DNA of 64,000 bases from Trichococcus pasteurii (lineage in GTDB: Bacteria > Bacillota > Bacilli > Lactobacillales > Aerococcaceae): contig NZ_FONM01000007.1 in assembly GCF_900112935.1 (NCBI RefSeq), forward strand, positions 1 through 64,000. The letters are read 5' to 3'. The notes below the pieces were generated by a model. That model was not told the origin of the DNA. It saw only the letters and a list, made by a program, of their open reading frames with translations, and ran no database searches. Shown here piece after piece: positions 41,835 through 49,302 of this stretch (positions are counted from its first letter, which is position 1; each line of letters starts with the position of its first letter). The position numbers were made by a program, and so were the translations under genes.

Positions 41835-42059
41835 ATGGAGAACTTCTATGAGGAATTTGCGGAAATTTTGGAAGTGCCTGAAGTGAACAGGGAAGATTCG
41901 TTGGATGATTACGAAGGCTGGGACTCCCTTGGGTTGTTGTCCACCCAAATCATGGCAGAGGAAAGCTACGGCGTGAAAATCGGCAACGACGATCTGAAAG
42001 GCCTGACGACTGTCGGGGATATCGCAGATTTGATCCAATCAAGAAGAAAAGCCGAATAA
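41835..42059 (+). CDS. Acyl carrier protein 2
   Basis: A 74-residue ACP with Ser31 in EGWDSLGLLSTQIM as the phosphopantetheine site and a typical C-terminal half (VKIGNDDLKGLTTVGDIADLI). Its motif (WDSLG) differs from the first carrier (LDSFD), so the two may carry different groups, for example amino acid and malonyl. GGAGGAGAGG lies before the ATG, and the next gene follows after 14 bases. Confidence 0.9.
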   Translation: MENFYEEFAEILEVPEVNREDSLDDYEGWDSLGLLSTQIMAEESYGVKIGNDDLKGLTTVGDIADLIQSRRKAE

Positions 42060-42073
42060 GGGAGGACAACCAA

Positions 42074-42712
42074 TTGAAAACACTGTTGATAGTCGGAGCA
42101 GGCGGTCTTGGCCGCGAAACGTACCAGTGGGTTTTGGATCAGGAAAAGGCAGAGAAGCGCTGGGATGACATCGGCTTTTTGGATGACAACAGCCATGCGT
42201 TGGATAACTACAAAGTTTCCGCTAAAATCGTCGGAACCGTAAAAGATTATGAACCCAAAGCCGGCGAAGAGGTCATCTGTGCCATAGGCGATGCGGAGGT
42301 TATCGCAGACATCTGCCCTGTCCTTTTGGATAAAGGGGCGGTATTTGCGACGGTGATCCATCCGACCGCATTGTTGGCGGACACTTGTGAAATCGGAAGG
42401 GGCGTCATCGTTGGGCCTTATGCGATCATTTCGACGGATGCAAAAATCACTGATTTTTCGGTTGTGAATTCCTACGTCAGCGTCGGCCACGATGTCTCCG
42501 TTGGCAAGGGCTGCGTCATCAGCGGCTTCAGCGATCTGATGGGCTTTTCTGCTTTGGAAGATGGCGTATTTTTGGGGAGCGGCGCTCGGCTGCTGCCGAG
42601 TGTGCGGGTCGCCGAAAACGCCAGAGTCGGCGCGGGGAGCATCGTCCTCAAAAATGTTAAGGCGAATACGACGGTTTTCGGCAATCCGGCGAAAATCATT
42701 TCCACACCCTGA
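42074..42712 (+). CDS. NeuD/PglD-type sugar acetyltransferase 1
   Basis: A 212-residue protein with an N-terminal Rossmann-like nucleotide-sugar-binding part (LLIVGAGGLGRETYQWV) and a C-terminal left-handed beta-helix (repeats such as SVGHDVSVGKGCVISG), ending in the usual AGSIVLKNV and FGNPAKII. The His in SVGHD is the usual catalytic base. PglD enzymes acetylate the 4-amino group of UDP-4-amino-4,6-dideoxy sugars; NeuD-like proteins also act on sialic acids. Here it could take another acyl donor. It starts with TTG 42074 after GGAGGA. Confidence 0.85.
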   Translation: MKTLLIVGAGGLGRETYQWVLDQEKAEKRWDDIGFLDDNSHALDNYKVSAKIVGTVKDYEPKAGEEVICAIGDAEVIADICPVLLDKGAVFATVIHPTALLADTCEIGRGVIVGPYAIISTDAKITDFSVVNSYVSVGHDVSVGKGCVISGFSDLMGFSALEDGVFLGSGARLLPSVRVAENARVGAGSIVLKNVKANTTVFGNPAKIISTP

Positions 42713-42753
42713 AAGAGGATGGAATCAGCGACTAAAAGCGGGAGGTGAAAAGA

Positions 42754-44043
42754 ATGACGAGAAAAAATGTTTTGATCTTTCCGGGAGGAGAATATTCTGC
42801 CTCGCAGATCTATTTTTCACTGCATAACAGCCTGCAGTATCGGCCCATCTTGGGATCGAGCAGAAGCGATCACAGCGAATTCATCAGCAAAGATGCCATC
42901 ACTGATTTGCCGTTCATATACGAGGAGCATTTTATTGAAGCATTGAACCAGGTAATTCAAAACGAAAGCATTGATTTCATCATACCTGCCCATGACACCG
43001 CTGCGTTCAGCTTAATGGAAAGACAAGATGAAATTAGGGCGACTGTTGTGTGCTCCCCTTTCAAAACAGCTGAACTGTGCCGCTACAAAAGCAAGACTTA
43101 CGAGCAATTAAAAAGCTTCCCTTTTGTTCCCAAAACCTATGACATGGCACAGGGGGATGCGGAATTCCCTTTGTTCGCCAAGAATGATGTTGGATCAGGA
43201 TCGAGAGACGCCTTTGTGATTTCTTCGGCCGAACAACTGGAGAAATTATTGGATCCCAAAATAAGCTATGTTTTGTGCGAATACTTGCCGGGTGAGGAGA
43301 TCACGGTGGACTGCTTCACCAACAGCAAGCGGGAATTATTGTTCGCGCAACCGCGCACGAGAAGCCGTATCTTCAACGGAATCAGCGCACGATCGACAAC
43401 AATCACGATGACGGAAGAAATAAAACGGATAGCCGAGGCCCTTTCATCCGAAATTGAATTCAGGGGTTATTGGTTTTTCCAATGTAAAAAGGATAAAGAC
43501 GGCCAGTACAAATTATTGGAAATTTCCACCCGCTTTGCAGGTACATACGGGGTAAGCAAAAACTTGGATGTCAATTTGCCGTTGCTGGCATTATGTGACT
43601 TTGACGGCATGGATGTGGACATAACGCCCAACAAATATGAAATCACAGCGGATAAAAACTATATCGATCGCTACAAATTGAATCTGCGGTATGAGCGTGT
43701 TTATGTAGGTTTTGATGATACCATAGTCTTCAACCAGGAAAAACACAATACGCAAATGATGCAGTTTTTGTATCAATGCCTGAACGAGAACAAAGAAATT
43801 GTTCTGATTACGAAGCATGCTCCCGATATCCGGGAGACGTTGAAGAAACAGCACCTGAACGAGGATTTGTTTGCTGGCATCATTGAAGTGCCCGAAAATT
43901 CCGAGAAATATGTATTCATGGATAACAGCAAGCCGAGTATATTCATTGACCATGCCTATGCAGAGCGGAAAAGGGTGAAAGAGCAGTTAGGGATACCGAC
44001 ATTCGGTGTTTCAAATGTTGAATGCCTGCTTGACTGGAGCTGA
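42754..44043 (+). CDS. ATP-grasp protein fused to a HAD-like domain lacking the nucleophile
   Basis: A 429-residue two-domain protein. Residues 1 to ~300 form an ATP-grasp enzyme of the carbamoyl-phosphate-synthase/PylC-like group (LFAKNDVGSGSRDAF, VLCEYLPGEEITVDCF, YKLLEISTRFAGTYG). The C-terminal ~125 residues look like a HAD domain: VYVGFDDTIVFN, VLITKHAP, and KPSIFIDHAYAERKRV. The first Asp of the HAD D-x-D-x-T motif is Gly (GFDDT), so hydrolase activity is unlikely and the domain may be structural. ATP-grasp enzymes of this kind join a carboxylate to an amine via an acyl phosphate, so it could attach an amino acid or acyl group. It starts at ATG 42754 after GGGAGGTG. Confidence 0.82.
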   Translation: MTRKNVLIFPGGEYSASQIYFSLHNSLQYRPILGSSRSDHSEFISKDAITDLPFIYEEHFIEALNQVIQNESIDFIIPAHDTAAFSLMERQDEIRATVVCSPFKTAELCRYKSKTYEQLKSFPFVPKTYDMAQGDAEFPLFAKNDVGSGSRDAFVISSAEQLEKLLDPKISYVLCEYLPGEEITVDCFTNSKRELLFAQPRTRSRIFNGISARSTTITMTEEIKRIAEALSSEIEFRGYWFFQCKKDKDGQYKLLEISTRFAGTYGVSKNLDVNLPLLALCDFDGMDVDITPNKYEITADKNYIDRYKLNLRYERVYVGFDDTIVFNQEKHNTQMMQFLYQCLNENKEIVLITKHAPDIRETLKKQHLNEDLFAGIIEVPENSEKYVFMDNSKPSIFIDHAYAERKRVKEQLGIPTFGVSNVECLLDWS

Positions 44044-44105
44044 TGGGTCGAAAAGAAGAAAAACCTGCCTGAATGGCAATGATCATTGGGAGGCGAATTC
44101 AAAAA

Positions 44106-44777
44106 ATGAGTAATCCGGTAATCGTCTATGGAAGCAAATTTTTAGCAGAAATGCTGTATTATGATTCCTTGAAACACCCAGATTTTAAAATTGAGGCATT
44201 TGCCGCAGATGAAGCATATGTGGATGAAACGGGATTTTACTTAGGTTTACCGATGGTGGCGATGGAAACGATCACTGAACGTTTCCCACCATCTTCATAC
44301 GATATGATTGTTTTGACAACTTCTTTTCATGATATGCGCAATCGGGAGGGGATGTATACAAAAGCGAAAGCCTTAGGGTATAGGCTACGGAATTATATCA
44401 GCCCGTCCAGCATTGTTTCGCCAGGTGTAGAAATGGGAGATAACAATATCATTTTTGAACAAGCATTCCTGGGTCATAGAGGTCACATGGGCTCGTGCAA
44501 TATCATCCGGCAACAAGTGTATGTAGGTCATGAATTTACGGTTGGAAACAACAATGTCATCACGTCAGGTTGCACGATCGGCGGAGAGTGCCGCATCGAG
44601 AACAATTGCTACATCGGTCTGAATGCCACAATCCTTAACAAAATCACTGTTTCGGAAGAGAGTCTCGTGGGTGCGGGAAGTGTCGTGATAAGAAATACGG
44701 AACCCTTTTCCAGGAATGTGGGAAATCCAAGCAGAGTTTTGAGTTACCATAAGGAAGGGCTAAAGGTGAACCTATAA
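44106..44777 (+). CDS. NeuD/PglD-type sugar acetyltransferase 2
   Basis: A 223-residue protein with the same fold as the gene at 42074: a nucleotide-sugar-binding N-terminus (PVIVYGSKFLAEMLYYDSL) and a beta-helix with QQVYVGHEFTVGNNNVITSG, ending VGAGSVVIRN and VGNPSRVLSY. The catalytic His is present (VGHE). The two proteins are only distantly alike, so they probably act on different sugars or donors. ATG 44106 is preferred to 44073 because a GGGAGG site lies 12 bases before it, though the spacing is long. Confidence 0.8.
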   Translation: MSNPVIVYGSKFLAEMLYYDSLKHPDFKIEAFAADEAYVDETGFYLGLPMVAMETITERFPPSSYDMIVLTTSFHDMRNREGMYTKAKALGYRLRNYISPSSIVSPGVEMGDNNIIFEQAFLGHRGHMGSCNIIRQQVYVGHEFTVGNNNVITSGCTIGGECRIENNCYIGLNATILNKITVSEESLVGAGSVVIRNTEPFSRNVGNPSRVLSYHKEGLKVNL

Positions 44778-44778
44778 C

Positions 44779-45651
44779 ATGGACAAAATAATTGTGAATT
44801 TCACCCCGACTGGCATGATTCCAACCAAAAAAGATACCCCTTTTGTACCCGTTTCACCTGAAGAAATCATCCGTGAGGTCAGACAAGCTTGGGAATTGGG
44901 GATTTCCATGGTGCATGTGCATGCCAGAAACAGCGAGGATGAAAAACCGACATATCGAAAGGAAGTTTATGCGGAAATCATTGCGGGCATACGGCAATTC
45001 GCTCCGGAACTTGTCATCTGTGCTTCGACATCCGGAAGGAACTTCAATACTTTGGAAGCCAGATCGGACGTTTTGTCGCTTCAAGGAGATTTGAAGCCCG
45101 ATATGGGCAGCCTGACACTCAGCTCGCTGAACTTTAACCGAACCACCAGCGTAAATGAGCCTTCCATGATCGTTTCCTTGGCTGAAGTGATGAAAGAAAA
45201 CGGCATCCGGCCCGAGTTGGAGGCCTTCGATTTGGGGATGGTCAATTATTGCAACTATCTGATCAAAAAAGGGGCGGTGGTTGCGCCTTATTACGTTAAC
45301 CTGATTTTGGGCAACATCGCTTGCGCTCAAGGGGATTTGTTGCATATCGGATGCATGCTGAAGGATATTCCCGAAGACAGCATTTTTTCGTTAGGCGCAG
45401 TTGGCACCGATCAATTTAAAATGAATTCTCTGGGGATCACCATGGGCTGGGGCGTACGCGTAGGACTGGAGGATAACTTCTGGTATGACGAAAATCGGAC
45501 GAAATTAGCGACGAACATGGAACTTCTGAACAGAATCCACAAAATCATTTCAGCAAACGAGAAAGAGGTCATGAGTTCCAAGGAACTGCGGCAAAGGCTC
45601 AATCTGGACCCAGGCTTTGGCAAATATGGCGTTGCCGGATCCAATGTTTAA
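44779..45651 (+). CDS. Beta-keto acid cleavage enzyme (BKACE / 3-keto-5-aminohexanoate cleavage family)
   Basis: A 290-residue TIM-barrel protein of the DUF849/BKACE family. The metal-site residues are conserved: His46 and His48 (VHVHAR), Glu231 (RVGLEDN), with Glu146/Glu148 (PELEAFD) and Arg226 nearby. These enzymes take a beta-keto acid and acetyl-CoA and give acetoacetate plus a shortened acyl-CoA; the founding member cleaves 3-keto-5-aminohexanoate in lysine fermentation. Finding one inside a polysaccharide locus, beside a beta-keto-forming KAS III, is unusual. It could release or trim the beta-keto product to an acyl-CoA for transfer. It begins one base after the acetyltransferase gene. 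Confidence 0.9.
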   Translation: MDKIIVNFTPTGMIPTKKDTPFVPVSPEEIIREVRQAWELGISMVHVHARNSEDEKPTYRKEVYAEIIAGIRQFAPELVICASTSGRNFNTLEARSDVLSLQGDLKPDMGSLTLSSLNFNRTTSVNEPSMIVSLAEVMKENGIRPELEAFDLGMVNYCNYLIKKGAVVAPYYVNLILGNIACAQGDLLHIGCMLKDIPEDSIFSLGAVGTDQFKMNSLGITMGWGVRVGLEDNFWYDENRTKLATNMELLNRIHKIISANEKEVMSSKELRQRLNLDPGFGKYGVAGSNV

Positions 45652-45860
45652 TGGTGTGCAAGGGGAAATGCTTGCGGAGAAAGTCAAGGTCATACTTGTC
45701 TTTTTCCGTGTCAGCTGGTTTTTGGTTGTTGTCCAACGCAGATCTGCATCCGTTTTGTCTGATAGACAATTGTCATATAACTGCATATATGCTGATTGTG
45801 TGCCAGTCAAAATGGAGTACCGCGTTTGAAACGAAGCAGATTGAAAAAGGGGTGTGGATG
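45652..45860 (+). promoter_or_regulatory. Gap before the sugar transferase gene, possible internal promoter
   Basis: A 209-base gap in an otherwise tight operon. It has TTGTCT (about 45756) and TATAAC (about 45777), with spacing shorter than ideal, and a palindrome GACAATTGTC in between. Two long frames cross it but lack ribosome sites and any likeness to known proteins. It may hold a promoter that drives the polymer-assembly half of the locus separately. Confidence 0.35.
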
Positions 45861-46493
45861 ATGAGGTTCTATCAGCATTATGGGAAGCGACTGTTGGATT
45901 TTGCAGTGACACTTGTTGCACTCGTTCTCTTAAGTCCAATTTTACTGACCTTGGCTGTGCTGGTGAGAGCGGAGCTCGGAAGCCCAATCATTTATCGGCA
46001 GCAACGCCCCGGGTTGAATGAGAGAATCTTTACCTTGTATAAGTTCAAAACGATGACAGATAAAAAAGACGAAAGCGGAAAATTATTGCCGGATCGGGAG
46101 CGGCTGACAAAGTTCGGCAGGCTTCTGAGAGCGACAAGTCTGGATGAGTTGCCGGAATTGTTCAATATCCTGAAAGGCGATATGGCGATCGTAGGGCCAA
46201 GACCTTTGCTGGTCAAGTACCTGCCACTCTATAACAGTCAACAAAGAAGGCGCCACGAAGTAAGACCAGGGTTGACTGGTTTGGCGCAAGTCAGCGGCAG
46301 GAACGCAATCAGCTGGGAAGACAAGTTTAATTTGGATGTAAAATATATTGAGAGCCTCAGTTTGCTGGGTGATTTGAAAATCATTCTGAGGACCATAAAG
46401 AAGGTTGTAGCGAAGGAAGGCATCAGTTCTGAAAAATCCGTAACGATGGAAGCATTCGAGGGGACCGAAAAAGCAGATAGAAAGCAATTTTAA
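45861..46493 (+). CDS. Initiating sugar phosphotransferase (PglC/EpsL-type)
   Basis: A 210-residue monotopic membrane enzyme that transfers a sugar-1-phosphate from UDP-sugar to undecaprenyl phosphate, starting repeat-unit assembly. One N-terminal hydrophobic hairpin (LLDFAVTLVALVLLSPILLTL) is followed by the PglC core: YRQQRPGLNERIFTLYKFKTM, SLDELPELFNILKGDM, VGPRPLL and VRPGLTGLAQVSGRN. It has the short form without the extra membrane domain of WbaP. The longer open frame from 45651 lacks a ribosome site; ATG 45861 is seven bases after AAGGGGTG. PglC homologues often use UDP-diNAcBac, which fits the dehydratase and aminotransferase downstream. Confidence 0.9.
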   Translation: MRFYQHYGKRLLDFAVTLVALVLLSPILLTLAVLVRAELGSPIIYRQQRPGLNERIFTLYKFKTMTDKKDESGKLLPDRERLTKFGRLLRATSLDELPELFNILKGDMAIVGPRPLLVKYLPLYNSQQRRRHEVRPGLTGLAQVSGRNAISWEDKFNLDVKYIESLSLLGDLKIILRTIKKVVAKEGISSEKSVTMEAFEGTEKADRKQF

Positions 46494-46537
46494 AATGAAT
46501 TGGCACTGAGAGAAGGTATTTCAGGAGGCGAACATTT

Positions 46538-48040
46538 ATGAAAATCCAAAATGAATTAACGGAGTACTTTTGTGATACGTACAAGATAGATAAGACGCAG
46601 GATTACACCCTCGAAGAGGTCGATGCCAAGACGCTCCTTACCGGCGAACGGTTGGATTTGGTTGCCAAAATCAAATATATTGAATGCAGAGAAAAAGGCC
46701 AAAACACTGATTTTATCAAGGCACTGTACAGAAACCACATCGAAGCATTCACATTCGGAATCAATGCTGAAAGCGGCAATCAGGCAAAAAATTCGATCGA
46801 TAAGTACTTTGAAACCTTCGATCATTTGATCGACACGATCAAGCATACTGGATTTGATGCAGCGAAATCGATCGTTCCGGTAGGAAAAGACAACGTCATC
46901 ATGGACGGAGCCCACAGGACAGCGATCGCCATCTACTTTGGATTGAAGCTCCCGATCATTCGTTTTCCCGAACTGTATCTCCGGTTTGATGCCGAATATT
47001 TCCGTAAGCGGCTCCTGGATGAAAAATACATCGATTATCTTGTCCTGGAATACTGCAAAATGAACCCGAACACCTATTTTGCAAGCGTCTGGCCTGCTGC
47101 CGGCGACAAAAAACAGCAAATGGATCAGATGCTGGCTTTGATGGAGAGCAGCTGCAAAATCATTTATTCAAAGAAAATAAATATGGGTTTTGAGGCTTTG
47201 AATAATTTCATAGCACAGGTCTACATGAAGGAGGATTGGACCGGAACCTCGGAAAGCCAATATGAAGGGTCCAAAGGCAAGACCAAAAATTGCTACTTGT
47301 GGGGAAATGAAACGACCATCTATATTCTCGAATCGCCTACTTTTGAGGCTATCTTCAACATGAAGCAGAATATCAGGGAGATCTTCAAAATTGGCACGCA
47401 CTCAATCCATATCACGGACAATCAAGCGGAAACGATCAGATTGGCCAATCTGACTTTGAATCGGAATTCATTGGATTATCTGTTCCGCGGGAAACCGTTG
47501 ATTTATACGGATTTCAACAAGAAAGTGTCCGAATTCAAGGCAGCCTTGATGGAACATCATTATGAGCCGGATGACTTTATTGTTGCCTCCAGCGGCGTAT
47601 TGGGTGTCTATGGATTACGGGATATCGGCGATATCGATTTTTTCACACTGAAACCTGATTACGAAGTTCTGGAAAATGAAGGCTGCGAAAATAACCAGGC
47701 TTATGCTGGATACTACGATAAACAGCTGGATGATCTGATCTACAACCCTGACAATTATTTGGTCTATAACGATATCAAATTCATTACGCTGGATGTTCTG
47801 AAAAAATACAAGGCGGCGAGAAACCGTGGCAAGGACTTGATGGACCTAAAATTGATCGCGGGCCTGACCAACGAGGAGACGAACAGTCATGCGGGATGGT
47901 CAAAATCCCGAGTGGCACTCAACCGGGAGTACAGGCTCATAAATTATCGCATAAGGGTAGCTGCCTTCAAGGCATTGAAGCAACTGGGGCTGTACAGCGC
48001 CGTCAGACAGGTATATCGGGGAATCAAAGGGAAAAACTAG
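46538..48040 (+). CDS. ParB-like / nucleotidyltransferase-like protein of unknown function
   Basis: A 500-residue cytosolic protein that I cannot assign to a named family. Residues ~105-150 contain a ParB/sulfiredoxin-type block (SIVPVGKDNVIMDGAHRTAIAI), a nucleotide-binding fold; the C-terminal part (~345-460) has FIVASSGVLGVYGLRDIGDIDFF, a Gly-rich stretch before D-x-D as in nucleotidyltransferases, then a helical end (KYKAARNRGKDLMDLKLIAGL). It may transfer or remove a nucleotide or phosphoryl group on a polysaccharide precursor. CAGGAGG lies before the ATG. It is between the initiating transferase and the polymerase. Confidence 0.55.
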   Translation: MKIQNELTEYFCDTYKIDKTQDYTLEEVDAKTLLTGERLDLVAKIKYIECREKGQNTDFIKALYRNHIEAFTFGINAESGNQAKNSIDKYFETFDHLIDTIKHTGFDAAKSIVPVGKDNVIMDGAHRTAIAIYFGLKLPIIRFPELYLRFDAEYFRKRLLDEKYIDYLVLEYCKMNPNTYFASVWPAAGDKKQQMDQMLALMESSCKIIYSKKINMGFEALNNFIAQVYMKEDWTGTSESQYEGSKGKTKNCYLWGNETTIYILESPTFEAIFNMKQNIREIFKIGTHSIHITDNQAETIRLANLTLNRNSLDYLFRGKPLIYTDFNKKVSEFKAALMEHHYEPDDFIVASSGVLGVYGLRDIGDIDFFTLKPDYEVLENEGCENNQAYAGYYDKQLDDLIYNPDNYLVYNDIKFITLDVLKKYKAARNRGKDLMDLKLIAGLTNEETNSHAGWSKSRVALNREYRLINYRIRVAAFKALKQLGLYSAVRQVYRGIKGKN

Positions 48041-48075
48041 CGGATTACAACGCTCAGTTAAGTGAGGTGTTTCTT

Positions 48076-49284
48076 TTGTATATACATCATTATCTTTTTC
48101 TTGCATTTTTGCTGTTGAAACCATTTTATTTTTTCCCTTCAGGAGGAATTCAAATATCTGATCTATTTTTTATTGCTTCTTTCATCCTGTACCTTCTTAT
48201 CGTGAAGAAAGGGGATAAAATAACGATCGACAAGGCGGATAAATGGTTGCTGTATTTTGTCACTTTGGTTTTCGGCATAAATCTGATTTATTTTCTGATG
48301 TACGGAAAGTTTGGATTTATGATTTCATCCATTTACTATATGTACAATTTTCTGATTGTAGTGGTTTTTAGAATTTATGCAGACGATGAAGGATTTCTAA
48401 TGATTTTGGAAAAGGTCTGCAAACTGAACATTATTATCCAAGTGCTCATATATGTATTGAAATTTGGCAGATTTTATTCAGAAAACCGATACATGGGAAC
48501 TTTCAATGACCCGAATCAGATGGCGTTCTTCATATTCATGTCTTTGATCACCGCTTTTACAATTAGCGAAATAAGAAATGCCAAGCTCCATATAGCTTAT
48601 CACATAATGGCGGTCGGCTTGATTTTCCTGACCTCTTCCACTGGGATGTTTTTGGGTATTGCGGTGTTCTATACAGTCCAGGTCTTAATGAAGGTCGCAA
48701 AAGTCATTAATCATGATTACAATGTGAAAGTTCTTTTGTTTATCATTGCTTCATTGATCATGGGCTTGCTATTCAGCGCAAAGATAGATGATTACATCAC
48801 AACCTTTTCGCAATCATCTATCATAGTGCGAGTGGAACAAAAGCTGGATAAATCGAGCGATAACAATGGGGGTTCAACTAATATCCAGGAAAGGGGAATA
48901 GACAAACTGATACTTTATCCAGAGAAAACCATTTTTGGAGCTGGGGAAGGGTATTATGCCAGATTTGATAAAGCTTATACGGATCTCGAAGTACATTCGA
49001 CGGCATTAAGTATTTTCTTTTATTACGGTATCGTGCCGACAATGTTGTTTTTGATATGGTGTTACAAAAATATACGCATCTTATCAGTGAGCAATGTCGC
49101 GGTGATACTGGCGCTATTCGTCGAAAGTCTTACCTTGTTGAACCAAAGACAACCGCTTTTTTGGATGATATTTGTCATTCTGAATATTCTCGCTAATAAA
49201 AAAATGGCTGACAACGAAGCATTATCGAGCGAGGAGATGACAAATACGGCAATCAGTCCGGCGGATTATTTCCAAAAAACGTAA
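48076..49284 (+). CDS. Wzy/O-antigen-ligase-like polymerase
   Basis: A 402-residue protein with about ten membrane segments (for example YLFLAFLLLKPFYFF, KWLLYFVTLVFGINLIYFL, VLLFIIASLIMGLLF) and a large outer loop rich in polar residues between the later segments, followed by LSIFFYYGIVPTMLFLIW. This matches Wzy-type polymerases, which join lipid-linked repeat units outside the membrane. Start TTG 48076, after GTGAGG, is chosen over the earlier frame start that overlaps the previous gene. Confidence 0.82.
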   Translation: MYIHHYLFLAFLLLKPFYFFPSGGIQISDLFFIASFILYLLIVKKGDKITIDKADKWLLYFVTLVFGINLIYFLMYGKFGFMISSIYYMYNFLIVVVFRIYADDEGFLMILEKVCKLNIIIQVLIYVLKFGRFYSENRYMGTFNDPNQMAFFIFMSLITAFTISEIRNAKLHIAYHIMAVGLIFLTSSTGMFLGIAVFYTVQVLMKVAKVINHDYNVKVLLFIIASLIMGLLFSAKIDDYITTFSQSSIIVRVEQKLDKSSDNNGGSTNIQERGIDKLILYPEKTIFGAGEGYYARFDKAYTDLEVHSTALSIFFYYGIVPTMLFLIWCYKNIRILSVSNVAVILALFVESLTLLNQRQPLFWMIFVILNILANKKMADNEALSSEEMTNTAISPADYFQKT

Positions 49285-49302
49285 CGCAAGGAGGACAAAT
49301 AA

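Noticed and set aside
45617-45860. Frames of about 70 codons between the BKACE and sugar transferase genes
   Set aside because: No ribosome site and no family likeness; they overlap the BKACE end in another frame.
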